Shown: one piece after another, positions 1-10,022 of the stretch
Layout: each line of letters opens with the position of its first letter
Position numbering within the stretch: the first letter of the stretch is position 1
Assembly: GCF_009604425.1 (NCBI RefSeq)
Contig: NZ_WEGI01000012.1
Span: 62,001-126,000, forward strand
Length of the DNA stretch: 64,000 nt
Source: Nocardia aurantia
GTDB lineage: Bacteria; Actinomycetota; Actinomycetes; Mycobacteriales; Mycobacteriaceae
Direction: 5' to 3'
The notes under the pieces: generated by a model
The model's input: only the letters and a program-made list of their open reading frames with translations
The model's database searches: none
What the model was told of the DNA's origin: nothing
Made by a program: the position numbers and the translations under genes

Positions 1-262
1 TGAAGGTGATGGCCAGGATCTGGCCGGGGGTGACGCCGCGTGCGGCGAGCAGATAGGCGATGCGCCGGGTCAGGACGGCCGTCTTGCCGGAACCCGCGCC
101 CGCCACGATGAGCAGCGGTGAGCCGGTGTGCACGACCGCGGACCGCTGCTGCGGGTTGAGCCCCTCCAGTAGCCGGTCGGCGCGTTCCTGGGCCTCTCGG
201 GCACGGTCCTCGCGCCGGGCGTCGCGTGTCTGCTGATCCGTATCAACCACCGTCGTTTCCAT
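1..262 (-). CDS. uvrD1: ATP-dependent DNA helicase UvrD1/PcrA, N-terminal part (cut by window edge)
   Basis: Superfamily 1 3'-5' DNA helicase acting in nucleotide excision repair and replication-fork rescue. Only the first 87 or so codons are in the window. They hold the Q-motif-like LNPQQRSAV followed by the Walker A loop AGAGSGKT and the TRRIAYLL helix, the standard start of UvrD/PcrA/Rep proteins. The ATG at 262 opens a short charged leader before the conserved core. Placing it beside an M23 peptidase and sucCD matches the uvrD1 locus of M. tuberculosis, which favours UvrD1 over another UvrD paralogue. Truncation is due to the window edge, not to a mutation. Confidence 0.9.
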   Translation of the reverse strand, partial: METTVVDTDQQTRDARREDRAREAQERADRLLEGLNPQQRSAVVHTGSPLLIVAGAGSGKTAVLTRRIAYLLAARGVTPGQILAITF

Positions 263-345
263 CGCCCATCCACGCTACCGGCGAGCACCGACAGACACGA
301 ACGAGCGGGGTGGCGCGGGCCGCCGCGAGACGGGCGGCCGCGGGC

Positions 346-1437
346 TCAATCGCGTTCGACGCCCAGGGAGATACCGCGCGAGGCCAGCCAGGGGAGCGGG
401 TCGACCTTGTCGTTTCCGTTGAGCCACACCTCGAAATGGCAGTGCGGGCCGGTGGAGAAGCCGCGGTTGCCGACGGTGGCGATCTGATCGCCGGCCATGA
501 CCCGCTGACCGACGGAGACGACCGCGGTGTCGACGTGGCCGTAGACCGTGACGGTGCCGTCGTCGTGCTTGAGCCGCACCCACATACCGAAACCGGAGGC
601 GGGCCCGGCGTCGATCACGGTGCCGTCCTCGACGGCGTAGATCGGGGTGCCGATCGGTGCGGCGATGTCGACACCGAGATGCTCGGCGCCCCAACGGGTT
701 CCGAAACCGGAGGTGAAGGTGCCGTTGGCGAACTTGGAGTAGAGGGGCCGCAGCTTCGCGTCTTCGATGGCGGCGAGGTCGGCGGCGAACTGCTGCCCGT
801 GCTGCAGGATGTCCTGGAACTGACTGACATCGGCGGCGGGCGCGGCGTTGAGCACCTGCGGGGACTGCGCGTCGGCGGCGCCGGCGTCGGTGACGCTGAG
901 CGCCTGCGCGGCGATCTCGTGGTGCTGGCCCCCCGCCTCGTAGTCGGCGGCGGAGGTGTGGTGCCCACCGGAGGAGGCCATCTCGGCCTGGCCGGCCGCG
1001 ACCACCGCGCCGGCGGCGACCGCCACCACGGCGGCCCGGCCCTTGAGCGAGGCGGGCGGGGCGGGGGTGCGATGCGCGCCGGAGCGCCGGCTCGCGCGGC
1101 CGCCACCGAGGCCGTCGCCGGGGCGGTGGTCGGGATCGAGCCGGTCGAGTTCGAAGGGCTGATCGACGGCCGCGTACTCGTAGTCCTCGTGGCCGGTGGC
1201 GGCGGGATCGTAGGTGTCCCAGGCGTTCCAGCTGCCGGAGTCCGGGCCGGCGGGATTCTCGGCGGGGGACCAGGCGTTCCGGTCGGCCGCGGCGGGGGCG
1301 CCGTAGGACTGCGCGGGGGCGCCACCGAAGGATTCCGCGCCACCGAAGTAAGGGTGGCTGTCGAAGGATTCTCCGTCACCGCGATAACGCCGGGCGGACT
1401 GTGCTCGATGGACGGGCTGAAGGGGGCGGGAGCTCAT
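346..1437 (-). CDS. M23 family peptidoglycan endopeptidase (LytM type)
   Basis: Predicted secreted or membrane-anchored zinc endopeptidase that cuts peptidoglycan cross-links. The 363-residue protein has a charged, Pro/Ser-rich N-terminal part (about 1-125), one hydrophobic segment (VVAVAAGAVVAAG) acting as signal or anchor, a helical linker, and a C-terminal M23 domain. Zinc ligands are visible: H253 and D257 in HLGVD, and H332/H334 in the HCH motif, so it should be active. The ATG at 1437 was chosen because upstream codons are low-complexity and poorly initiated. It matches Rv0950c in position next to sucCD. A Crp-type site lies about 280 bp upstream. The exact substrate bond is unknown. 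Confidence 0.85.
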   Translation of the reverse strand: MSSRPLQPVHRAQSARRYRGDGESFDSHPYFGGAESFGGAPAQSYGAPAAADRNAWSPAENPAGPDSGSWNAWDTYDPAATGHEDYEYAAVDQPFELDRLDPDHRPGDGLGGGRASRRSGAHRTPAPPASLKGRAAVVAVAAGAVVAAGQAEMASSGGHHTSAADYEAGGQHHEIAAQALSVTDAGAADAQSPQVLNAAPAADVSQFQDILQHGQQFAADLAAIEDAKLRPLYSKFANGTFTSGFGTRWGAEHLGVDIAAPIGTPIYAVEDGTVIDAGPASGFGMWVRLKHDDGTVTVYGHVDTAVVSVGQRVMAGDQIATVGNRGFSTGPHCHFEVWLNGNDKVDPLPWLASRGISLGVERD

Positions 1438-1719
1438 CGGCGCAGTCCTGTGAATCGAGGGTGGTTCGAGGGGGACGGTTCGCCCGCTGCGCGGCTCGCT
1501 GTCTGGCGGCTCGCTACCTGCGGAACGCGGTACTGCGTCAAGCCTGCCGTCCTCTCGTGTCCGAAAATCTGGTGTGGTGTTACGGGCTCGGCGGTGCATC
1601 GAACAGCGCTCCCGGACCCGGTACGACACCCTTGTCGTGACCGCGTTGTGACATCAATCGCTTCGACGGTAACGAAACGATTGCAGGGCGGCAAGCGCTA
1701 CGACCCCTCCATTCAAGCA

Positions 1720-1735
1720 TGTGAGATTGATCACG
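1720..1735. promoter_or_regulatory. Crp-type operator between the M23 gene and sucC
   Basis: TGTGA-GATTGA-TCACG differs by one base from the TGTGA-N6-TCACA consensus of cAMP receptor proteins (CrpMt/GlxR). It lies in the divergent intergenic region, about 283 bp from the peptidase start and 308 bp from sucC. Either gene could be the target. In M. tuberculosis, Crp controls the muralytic gene rpfA, which makes control of a wall hydrolase plausible. Confidence 0.55.
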
Positions 1736-2043
1736 GTAACAAACCGGAATATCACTGTGTGTGGGGGGCATCACGCGCGAACTCTTCCACTACCAGGCGT
1801 AGTAGACATCGGCCGAGTCGAACTTCCCCAGTTCTACCAGCCGCGTCTGAGCGGACCTACTCGCCGGTAGCGATGGCCAGCGGAAACTCCCTCCCGCCGA
1901 TGGCCCCGTGACCTGCGCCACTTAGCATGTATGTGGCTGATTTCCCATCCATGTCGCTGATTAAAGTCCGATCCGACCCGCCTCCGACGACGGGCCGCCA
2001 ACAGAAGTCGTTGTCACAACAACGCAGACGAGACGGTGAGTAC

Positions 2044-3210
<1,167 letters not shown>

Positions 3211-3224
3211 GGAACGCGAAGAAC

Positions 3225-4139
3225 ATGTCCATCTTCCTGAACAAGGACAACAAGGTCATCGTCCAGGGCATCACCGGCGGCGAGGGCACCAAGCACACCG
3301 CGCTGATGCTGAAGGCCGGCACCAACGTCGTCGGCGGCGTCAACGCCCGCAAGGCCGGCACCACCGTGTCGCATGTGGACGCCGAGGGCAACACCGTCGA
3401 GCTGCCCGTGTTCGCGTCCGTCGCCGAGGCCATCGCGCAGACCGGCGCCGACACCTCGATCGCGTTCGTGCCGCCGGCGTTCTCCAAGGACGCCATCATC
3501 GAGGCCATCGACGCGGAGATCCCGCTGCTGGTGGTCATCACCGAGGGCATCCCGGTGCAGGACTCCGCGTACGCGTGGGCCTACAACGTCGAGAAGGGTC
3601 AGAAGACCCGGATCATCGGCCCGAACTGCCCCGGCATCATCACCCCGGGCGAGTCGCTGGTCGGCATCACCCCGAACAACATCACCGGCAAGGGCCCGGT
3701 CGGCCTGGTCTCCAAGTCCGGCACCCTGACCTACCAGATGATGTACGAGCTGCGGGACTTCGGTTTCTCCACCGCCATCGGCATCGGCGGCGACCCGGTC
3801 ATCGGCACCACCCACATCGACGCCATCGAGGCGTTCGAGAAGGATCCGGAGACCAAGATCATCGTCATGATCGGCGAGATCGGCGGCGACGCCGAGGAGC
3901 GTGCCGCGGCCTACATCCAGGCCAACGTGACCAAGCCGGTCGTCGGCTACGTCGCCGGCTTCACCGCGCCCGAGGGCAAGACCATGGGCCACGCCGGCGC
4001 CATCGTCTCCAGCGGCGCGGGCACCGCGCAGGGCAAGAAGGAGGCCCTCGAGGCCGCGGGCGTGAAGGTCGGTAAGACGCCGTCCGAGACCGCCGCCCTG
4101 GCCCGCGAGATCCTGGAGAAGGCCGCCGTCAGCGCCTGA
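3225..4139 (+). CDS. sucD: Succinyl-CoA synthetase alpha subunit
   Basis: Alpha subunit of succinyl-CoA synthetase. It carries the CoA-binding Rossmann domain (GITGGEGTKHTALML near the N-terminus) and the histidine that is phosphorylated during catalysis, H256 in MGHAGAIVSSG. The 304 residues match the family length. The start ATG is preceded by AAGGAA and lies 14 bp after sucC, so the subunits are co-translated. The GPNCPGIITP motif of the CoA domain is intact. A GC hairpin about 20 bp after the stop probably ends the sucCD message. Confidence 0.97.
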   Translation: MSIFLNKDNKVIVQGITGGEGTKHTALMLKAGTNVVGGVNARKAGTTVSHVDAEGNTVELPVFASVAEAIAQTGADTSIAFVPPAFSKDAIIEAIDAEIPLLVVITEGIPVQDSAYAWAYNVEKGQKTRIIGPNCPGIITPGESLVGITPNNITGKGPVGLVSKSGTLTYQMMYELRDFGFSTAIGIGGDPVIGTTHIDAIEAFEKDPETKIIVMIGEIGGDAEERAAAYIQANVTKPVVGYVAGFTAPEGKTMGHAGAIVSSGAGTAQGKKEALEAAGVKVGKTPSETAALAREILEKAAVSA

Positions 4140-4159
4140 TCTCCGATCGCACACCCGAG

Positions 4160-4190
4160 GGCCGCCTTCCGATCGCCGGGGGCGGCCTTC
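4160..4190 (+). terminator. Probable terminator of sucCD
   Basis: GGCCGCC (4160-4166) pairs perfectly with GGCGGCC (4181-4187) around a 14-nt loop, 20 bp after the sucD stop. The T-tract is weak (CTTCCC), as is common in GC-rich actinobacteria. Confidence 0.5.
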
Positions 4191-4366
4191 CCAGTTGGTT
4201 CGCACACTCTTCTCAGAGATCGTGAATCGGCAGGTCAGCGCGGCGAGTGTGACATTCCGGGCCGATCATGCCGCTTCGGTGGCCGTGACCGGGAGGTCTG
4301 CGTGCAGTAGCGTCGAGAGCGCGTTCAGCGCGCAGACCACGATGGACTCGACAAGGAGACGACGAC

Positions 4367-5509
4367 ATGTCATACCCGACCGGGGGATCTGGGTACAGCG
4401 GACCGACGCCGGGACCCTCGTCCGCGCAGGGCTACGGTCAGCAGCCGACCGGCGCCGGAGCGATCCACACGGGCGCGTCCGCGCCGGGTCCGGGCGGAGC
4501 GGGATCGGCCGCCGGCGGCTCCGCGGGATCGGCCGCGACCGGCGTCAAGGGCCTGCCGTTCTACCTCACCATCGGCGTCACCGTGCTGGGCATCGTCAAC
4601 TTCCTGCTCGGCTTCCTGAAGTTCGAATCCTTCGACCTCGCGAGCGCCCGCAGCAGCATGACCACCGACCGGGACCTGTTCCAGCAGGGCGGCTTCGCCG
4701 CCGTGGTCATCCTGCTCTTCGCCGGTCTGGTGGCCGGAATCTCGTTGCTGCCCAAGCAGAACGGCAATCATGCCGTGGTTGCGGCCGGGTCGGTGGCCGG
4801 ATTCCTGGCGGTCCTGTTCCAGGGGCTGGATCTGCAGCCCGGATTGAGCCTGGCCGGGGCGGCCTGGGCGTTGATCATTCTGTCGCTCGTGCAGGCGGGC
4901 GTGGCGGTCTTCGCCCTGCTGCTCGAGTCGGGTGTGGTGTCGGCCCCCGCGCCCAAGCCGGCCGCGCCGCAGGGCGGGTTCGGCGGCCCGGGCGGCGGAT
5001 ACCCGCAACAGCCGCCGTCGTACGGTTCGGCGCCGCAGTACGGCCAGGGCCAGCCCGGCCAGGCCTCGCCCTACGGCCAGTACGGCCAGCAGCCGTCCTA
5101 CGGCGGTCAACAGCCGGGTCAGCAGCAGTACGGCCAGCAGGCCCCGTACGGGCAGCAGCAGTACGGCCAGCAGCCCTACGGGCAGCCCGCCGGGTACGGC
5201 CAGCCCGCGTACGGTCAGCAGCAGGGCTACGGCCAGCAGCCCACCGTCGGTTTCGGCACCGCGGCGCAGCAGCGGCAGCAGCCGGCCACCGGCGAGGAGG
5301 CCGCGACCCAGCACTTCGGCTCGCTGCCGTCGGCCTCGCCGTACGGCGGCGCGGGCTACGGCCAGGGCTCGTCGGCCGGTCAGACCGCGCAGGCCGGCCA
5401 GAGCGCGCAGTCCGGCCAGAGCGGTTCGGTCAAGCCGTTCGGCGGCGAGCAGAACGCCGATCCCGCCGCCGACGCCACCCGGGCCTTCCGTCCGGAGGAC
5501 GACAAGTAG
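4367..5509 (+). CDS. Membrane protein with Gln/Gly/Tyr-rich tail (DUF5336, Rv0954-like)
   Basis: A 380-residue membrane protein of the '34 kDa antigenic protein' (DUF5336) family. A Gly/Ser-rich N-terminus (1-60) leads to about four hydrophobic segments between residues 65 and 195 (for example FYLTIGVTVLGIVNFLLGFL). A long low-complexity tail (about 200-360) is then built from YGQQ, YGQPA and SPYGQ units. Mycobacterial Rv0954, at the same map position, has been linked to the division machinery; I infer a similar envelope or division role. The tail is longer and more Q/G/Y-rich than a simple linker. The ATG at 4367 follows AAGGAGACGACG, a good ribosome site. There is no enzymatic motif. Confidence 0.8.
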   Translation: MSYPTGGSGYSGPTPGPSSAQGYGQQPTGAGAIHTGASAPGPGGAGSAAGGSAGSAATGVKGLPFYLTIGVTVLGIVNFLLGFLKFESFDLASARSSMTTDRDLFQQGGFAAVVILLFAGLVAGISLLPKQNGNHAVVAAGSVAGFLAVLFQGLDLQPGLSLAGAAWALIILSLVQAGVAVFALLLESGVVSAPAPKPAAPQGGFGGPGGGYPQQPPSYGSAPQYGQGQPGQASPYGQYGQQPSYGGQQPGQQQYGQQAPYGQQQYGQQPYGQPAGYGQPAYGQQQGYGQQPTVGFGTAAQQRQQPATGEEAATQHFGSLPSASPYGGAGYGQGSSAGQTAQAGQSAQSGQSGSVKPFGGEQNADPAADATRAFRPEDDK

Positions 5510-5909
5510 TAGGTCGCGCACCACGGCTCTCGGCGTACGGGCTGCCGGCCGGTTCGGTGACCGGGCGACTCGTACCCCGGCGGCCGATCCGCGGTGCCTT
5601 CGGCCGGCCGCCGAATGGGTCGCTGTAGCCGACCAGGCCGGTACCGCCGGGCGAGCTGTCCAGCGACATCAGGTTGCTGTCCGCGCGGTGACGGAGACCC
5701 ACGGCCCGTTGCCGAGTCGCCGGGTGGTGTGTCGCGCCGGCTCGCAGAAGCTGGCGACAAGACCGGGTGGGTTGCCCGTACCGGACCGGAAAGTGTTGTA
5801 GGGAACGGAGGGCCGGGGTGACCGCGGGATCGGTCGGCGCGCCTGACTTGCGGGGATCGGGGAAGCTGCCACGCTGGTGTGTCGTGGTGAGATTCTGGCT
5901 GGGGGCTTC
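5510..5909. other. Gene-free 400-bp gap
   Basis: No open frame here looks like a gene. Reading frames on both strands are Arg/Pro/Gly-rich shadows without ribosome sites. No strong hairpin or repeat was found. It presumably carries the promoter for the DUF6350 - purN - purH group. Confidence 0.4.
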
Positions 5910-7601
5910 ATGAGATCGACTCCGACTCGATGGGACAGCTTGCGGCAGAACCGTTCCGGCGGTGCGCGGCGCGATGCGGCACGTCGGCGGGCGGCGATCC
6001 AGGATCCGGTGTTCGGCTCGTTGAGCCCGCAGCGGGCGCGGGTACTGCTCGTCGTCGCGGCGCGATCGTCGAGTTTCACCATGGTGGCGATCGTGATAGT
6101 GGTGATCGGCACGCTGCTGGCCGCCGACAGCGGTCTGACCGGGGTTTCGGGTGCGATCGCGGCGGGCTGGCTCGAGGTGCACCAGGTTCCCCTGGTGGTC
6201 GGTCACACCGAACTCGGGGTGCTGCCGCTGCTGCCCACCGCGCTGGTGTTGTGGCTGACCATGCGCGACAGTGCTCGGGCGGTCGAAACCGATTGCACGC
6301 GTGCGGATCTCGGCTGGATCGTGGCGGCGGCACTGGCTGGGCCGCTGCTGATCACCGCGGTCTGCCTGGCCGTGGCCGAGGACGCCACCGCGGCGGTGGC
6401 GTTGCAGCCGCCGCATACGCTCACCGCGTTCGGCTGGGTGGCGGGCCTGCATCTGGTGGCCGCGGCGGTCGGCATCGCGGGCCGCTGGTTCTCCTTTCCG
6501 CGGCCGCGCCGGGAACTGATGGCGGCCCTGCCGGGCTGGGCGCTGCCGGGGGCGCGGGTGGGCCTGCGGTCGGTCTGGCGGCTGCTGGTGGCGAGCGCCG
6601 CGGTCACCCTCGTCTCGTTCCTCGCCAACTGGTCCCGGGTCGGCGACACCTACCACGCCGCGGGCAATACCGCGGGTGCGCTCGGGCTGACCGGACTGTC
6701 GCTGGCCTATCTGCCGAACGTGGTGATCGACGCGGCCTGCGTGCTGCTCGGGGCGAATGTGAACGTCGGGGTCGGATCGCTGGACCTGTTCGGCATCACC
6801 GGCGGCCCGATGCCGGCGTTGCCGGTACTGGCGGCCGTGCCGCCGGGACCCGCGGCCGGCTGGTGGCCCGTGCTGCTGCTGATCCCGATCGTCGTCGGCG
6901 TACTCGCGGGAGTGGACTGCGCGCGAGTGATCTGGGACGCCAGCCGGTTCGAGCTCGGTTTCGACCGGGCCACGGCGCCGTGGACCACGCTCACGGCGGC
7001 GGGCGTCGCGGCGCTGCTGCTGACACTGCTCGCGGCGCTGGCCGGGGGCGTGGCCGGTACCTTCGGCACGATCGGGGCCGGGACGCTGCTGTCGGCCGGG
7101 CTGGCCTTCGCCTGGTTCGCGGTGGCCGGTTACGCGGGCATGGTGGTGGCGCGACGGTTCGGCCTCGCCCCGGCCAGCCGGCCCGCCGATGACTTCAGTA
7201 ACTTCGAGCACGCCTACGACGACGGCTATCGCATGCACGACGGCCCCGACCTGGAGGTGGAGGTCGACGGCGAGCTGCTGGAGGAAGGTCTCCCGCTCGA
7301 CGACGAGGCGGCCGGCGACGAATACGACGACTACGCCGACGACGGGTACGACGACGACGGGTACGACGACGAGGACGACGGCTACGCCGACGATCACGAT
7401 CCGGCGGAGCCCGGGTCGGCCCGGTACGAGGACGACGAAACCGGCTACCACGAGGCTGAATTCGAGGACGACGACGAGTTCGGCACGGACGGGCGGCCGG
7501 TCGTCGTGCACCCGGCCCGGCCGGACGACGCGGACGAGATCCTGGACGCCGAGGTGGTGGAGACGGACCTGCCCGACGAGGACGGTAGGGGCGCTCGATA
7601 G
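5910..7601 (+). CDS. Polytopic membrane protein with acidic tail (DUF6350, Rv0955-like)
   Basis: A 563-residue integral membrane protein of unknown function. Residues about 45-430 contain roughly nine or ten hydrophobic segments (for example TMVAIVIVVIGTLLAA and WWPVLLLIPIVVGVLAGV). The last 120 or so residues are extremely acidic and rich in YDD/DDGY units, certainly soluble and probably cytoplasmic. It matches DUF6350 proteins in size and in lying directly before purN, as Rv0955 does. The ATG at 5910 starts a basic leader (MRSTPTRWDSLRQN); a start 11 codons upstream is possible. No catalytic residues were identified. Confidence 0.8.
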   Translation: MRSTPTRWDSLRQNRSGGARRDAARRRAAIQDPVFGSLSPQRARVLLVVAARSSSFTMVAIVIVVIGTLLAADSGLTGVSGAIAAGWLEVHQVPLVVGHTELGVLPLLPTALVLWLTMRDSARAVETDCTRADLGWIVAAALAGPLLITAVCLAVAEDATAAVALQPPHTLTAFGWVAGLHLVAAAVGIAGRWFSFPRPRRELMAALPGWALPGARVGLRSVWRLLVASAAVTLVSFLANWSRVGDTYHAAGNTAGALGLTGLSLAYLPNVVIDAACVLLGANVNVGVGSLDLFGITGGPMPALPVLAAVPPGPAAGWWPVLLLIPIVVGVLAGVDCARVIWDASRFELGFDRATAPWTTLTAAGVAALLLTLLAALAGGVAGTFGTIGAGTLLSAGLAFAWFAVAGYAGMVVARRFGLAPASRPADDFSNFEHAYDDGYRMHDGPDLEVEVDGELLEEGLPLDDEAAGDEYDDYADDGYDDDGYDDEDDGYADDHDPAEPGSARYEDDETGYHEAEFEDDDEFGTDGRPVVVHPARPDDADEILDAEVVETDLPDEDGRGAR

Positions 7602-7665
7602 GCTGGACGTGGCGGTAGCACGATCGCCACGATCCCGCAGCCGAACACATACAGGGAGTAGAGCG

Positions 7666-8322
7666 CTGACGACCTCGCCCGCCCACTCGGTGCCGCCGAC
7701 GGCACCCGCGACCGTCGTCGTCCTCGCCTCGGGCACCGGTTCGCTGCTGCACGCTCTCGTCGAAGCGACCGCAGGCGACGGTTATCCGGCGCGTGTCGTC
7801 GCCCTCGGTGTCGACCGGCCCTGCCCGGCCACCGGTCATGCCGACGCGGCGGGTATTCCGCACTTCGAGGTGGCGCTCGGGGCGTATCCCGACCGGACCG
7901 CCTGGGATGTCGCGCTGACCGAGGCCGTCGCCGCGTACCGGCCGGATCTGGTGGTGCTGGCCGGTTTCATGAAGCTGCTCGGTCCCGAATTCCTGGCCCG
8001 GTTCGGCGGCCGGATCATCAACACCCACCCCGCGCTGCTGCCGTCTTTCGCGGGCGCGCACGGGGTGCGGGACGCCCTCGCCTACGGGGTGCGGGTCACC
8101 GGAACCACCGTGATGCTGGTCGACGCCGGCGTCGACACCGGGCCGATCCTCGCGCAGGAGGCGGTGCCGGTGCTGCCCGACGACGACGAGGCGTCCCTGC
8201 ACGAGCGGATCAAGGTGGTGGAGCGGCGGCTGCTGGCCGAGGTGGTCGCCGCCGTCGCCACCCGAGGCATTGTCTCCGACGGACGAAAGGCAGTTATCCC
8301 AGATGAGCGAGTTCTGCGGTGA
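7666..8322 (+). CDS. purN: Phosphoribosylglycinamide formyltransferase
   Basis: Transfers a formyl group from 10-formyl-THF to GAR, the third step of purine synthesis. The core begins VVVLASGTGSLLHAL (phosphate-binding loop) and contains the catalytic segment IINTHPALLPSF and the DAGVDTGPILAQ loop; all are intact. About 218 residues. There is no ATG at the right place: a CTG at 7666 has an ideally spaced GGGAG (7654-7658), while the GTG at 7690 lacks a good ribosome site, so I favour CTG. The stop overlaps the purH GTG by four bases (GTGA), giving translational coupling. Confidence 0.9.
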   Translation: MTTSPAHSVPPTAPATVVVLASGTGSLLHALVEATAGDGYPARVVALGVDRPCPATGHADAAGIPHFEVALGAYPDRTAWDVALTEAVAAYRPDLVVLAGFMKLLGPEFLARFGGRIINTHPALLPSFAGAHGVRDALAYGVRVTGTTVMLVDAGVDTGPILAQEAVPVLPDDDEASLHERIKVVERRLLAEVVAAVATRGIVSDGRKAVIPDERVLR

Positions 8323-9902
8323 GTGAACGCGGCGAACGGACCCCCATCACCCGGGCGCTGGTGAGCGTCTACGACAAGACCGGACTGGTGGAGCTGGCCA
8401 CCGGATTGCACGCCGCGGGCGTGGAATTGGTCTCGACCGGTTCGACGGCGGCCCGCATCGCCGAGGCCGGCATCCCGGTGACCAAGGTGGAGGAGCTGAC
8501 CGGCTTCCCCGAGACCCTCGACGGCCGGGTGAAGACCCTGCACCCGCGCGTGCACGCCGGCATCCTCGCCGACCTGCGCAAGCGGGAGCACGCCGATCAA
8601 CTCGCCGAACTGGACGTGCGGCCGTTCGGGCTGGTGGTGGTGAACCTCTACCCGTTCACGCAGACCGTGGCGAGCGGGGCCAGCATCGACGAGTGCGTCG
8701 AGCAGATCGACATCGGCGGCCCGTCGATGGTGCGCGCTGCGGCCAAGAACCATCCGTCGGTGGCGGTGGTGGTCTCCAGCGGCGACTACGACCGGGCGCT
8801 CGACGCGGTGCGGCAGGGCGGTTTCACACTGCCCGAGCGGACGGCGTTGGCCGCCAAGGCTTTCCAGCACACCGCAAGTTACGACGTGGCTGTCGCGAGC
8901 TGGATGACCAACGTCGCAGCCCCGGCCGCCGAGCCGGAAGCCGAAGCCGCGCAACAGTTCCCGGACTGGGTCGGCGCCACCTGGAATCGCGCCGACGTGC
9001 TCCGCTACGGTGAGAACCCGCATCAGGCGGCCGCGCTGTACCGCGCCGAGGGCGGCCCGGCGGGTCTCGCGCAGGCGAAGCAGTTGCACGGCAAGGAGAT
9101 GTCGTACAACAACTACACCGACGCCGATGCCGCCTGGCGCGCCGCCTACGACTTCGCCGATCCCGCGGTGGCGGTGGTCAAGCACGCCAACCCGTGCGGC
9201 ATCGCCGTGGGCGCCGATATCGCCGAGGCACATCGCAAGGCCCACGCGACGGACCCGGTGTCGGCCTACGGCGGTGTCATCGCCGCCAACCGCGAGGTGT
9301 CGGTCGAGATGGCCGAGCAGGTGGCCGAGATCTTCACCGAGGTCGTGGTGGCGCCCGGCTACGCCAACGGCGCGGTGGAGGTGTTGCAGCGCAAGAAGAA
9401 CGTGCGCGTGCTGGTGGCCGAGCCCGCGCAGCGGCGCGGCGCGGAGTTGCGCCCGATCTCCGGCGGCGCGCTGTTGCAGGACCGCGACACCCTCCAGGCC
9501 GCGGGCGACGATGCCGCGAACTGGACCCTGGCCGCGGGCGAGGCGGCCGACGAGGCCACCCTGCGTGACCTCGAATTCGCTTGGCGCGCCTGCCGTGCCG
9601 TGAAGTCGAACGCGATCCTGCTGGCCGACGCCGGCGCCGCGGTCGGAGTGGGCATGGGCCAGGTGAACCGGGTCGACTCCTGCCGGCTCGCGGTGGAGCG
9701 CGCCGGCGATCGGGCCAAGGGCGCGGTCGCGGCCTCCGACGCCTTCTTCCCGTTCTCCGACGGCCCGCAGATCCTGATCACGGCCGGGGTGCGCGCGATC
9801 GTGCATCCGGGTGGTTCGATCCGTGACAAGGACACCGTCGAGCTGTGCCGCGAGGCCGGAGTCACGTTGTACCTCACCGGTTCCCGGCACTTCGCGCACT
9901 GA
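8319..9902 (+). CDS. purH: Bifunctional AICAR transformylase / IMP cyclohydrolase
   Basis: Catalyses the last two steps of IMP synthesis. The 527-residue protein has an N-terminal MGS-like IMP cyclohydrolase domain (about 1-200: ALVSVYDKTG, STGSTA, GRVKTLHP) and a C-terminal AICAR transformylase domain (KHANPCG near residue 290, FFPFSDGP and GGSIRD near the end). Normal length. The start is the GTG at 8319, overlapping the purN stop. The 3' end runs directly into four 23-bp repeats and a strong terminator, so this is the last gene of its operon. Confidence 0.96.
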   Translation: MSERGERTPITRALVSVYDKTGLVELATGLHAAGVELVSTGSTAARIAEAGIPVTKVEELTGFPETLDGRVKTLHPRVHAGILADLRKREHADQLAELDVRPFGLVVVNLYPFTQTVASGASIDECVEQIDIGGPSMVRAAAKNHPSVAVVVSSGDYDRALDAVRQGGFTLPERTALAAKAFQHTASYDVAVASWMTNVAAPAAEPEAEAAQQFPDWVGATWNRADVLRYGENPHQAAALYRAEGGPAGLAQAKQLHGKEMSYNNYTDADAAWRAAYDFADPAVAVVKHANPCGIAVGADIAEAHRKAHATDPVSAYGGVIAANREVSVEMAEQVAEIFTEVVVAPGYANGAVEVLQRKKNVRVLVAEPAQRRGAELRPISGGALLQDRDTLQAAGDDAANWTLAAGEAADEATLRDLEFAWRACRAVKSNAILLADAGAAVGVGMGQVNRVDSCRLAVERAGDRAKGAVAASDAFFPFSDGPQILITAGVRAIVHPGGSIRDKDTVELCREAGVTLYLTGSRHFAH

Positions 9903-9979
9903 GCGCAGCGAGACTCGCGCACTGAGCGCAGCGAAACGAACGCACTGAGCGCAGCGAAACGAACGCACTGAGCGCGGCG
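9896..9979 (+). repeat. Four tandem copies of a 23-bp unit after purH
   Basis: GCACTGAGCGCAGCG begins at 9896, 9919, 9942 and 9965, so the unit is exactly 23 bp and the copies are nearly identical (the last has GCGGCG). The first copy covers the last codons and stop of purH; the rest are non-coding. Unit length is not a multiple of three. Confidence 0.9.
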
Positions 9980-9985
9980 ACGCGG

Positions 9986-10022
9986 GAGGCCCTGCACGAC
10001 ACGGTCGTGCAGGGCCTCTTTT
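9986..10022 (+). terminator. Strong intrinsic terminator after purH
   Basis: A perfect 15-bp stem (GAGGCCCTGCACGAC, 9986-10000, with GTCGTGCAGGGCCTC, 10004-10018), a 3-nt loop and TTTT. It ends the purN-purH transcript. Confidence 0.9.

Noticed and set aside
1570..1745. GTTACC/GGTAAC repeats suggesting MtrA sites before the M23 gene
   Set aside because: Copies are about 55 bp apart and not in the tandem spacing expected for MtrA; too weak to claim.
226..1911. Long plus-strand reading frame over the M23 peptidase
   Set aside because: Gly/Val/Arg-rich shadow of the real minus-strand gene with its zinc motifs; no protein family features.
346..2043. Possible c-di-AMP (ydaO) riboswitch in the leader of the M23 peptidase
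   Set aside because: Such riboswitches often precede actinobacterial wall hydrolases, but the diagnostic GGGGAACC-like and ACCCGACAGCTAAC-like segments were not found on the minus strand.
5430..7736. 768-codon minus-strand frame over the DUF6350 gene
   Set aside because: Arg/Gln/His/Pro-rich, no domains; antisense to a conserved membrane protein in the right place.
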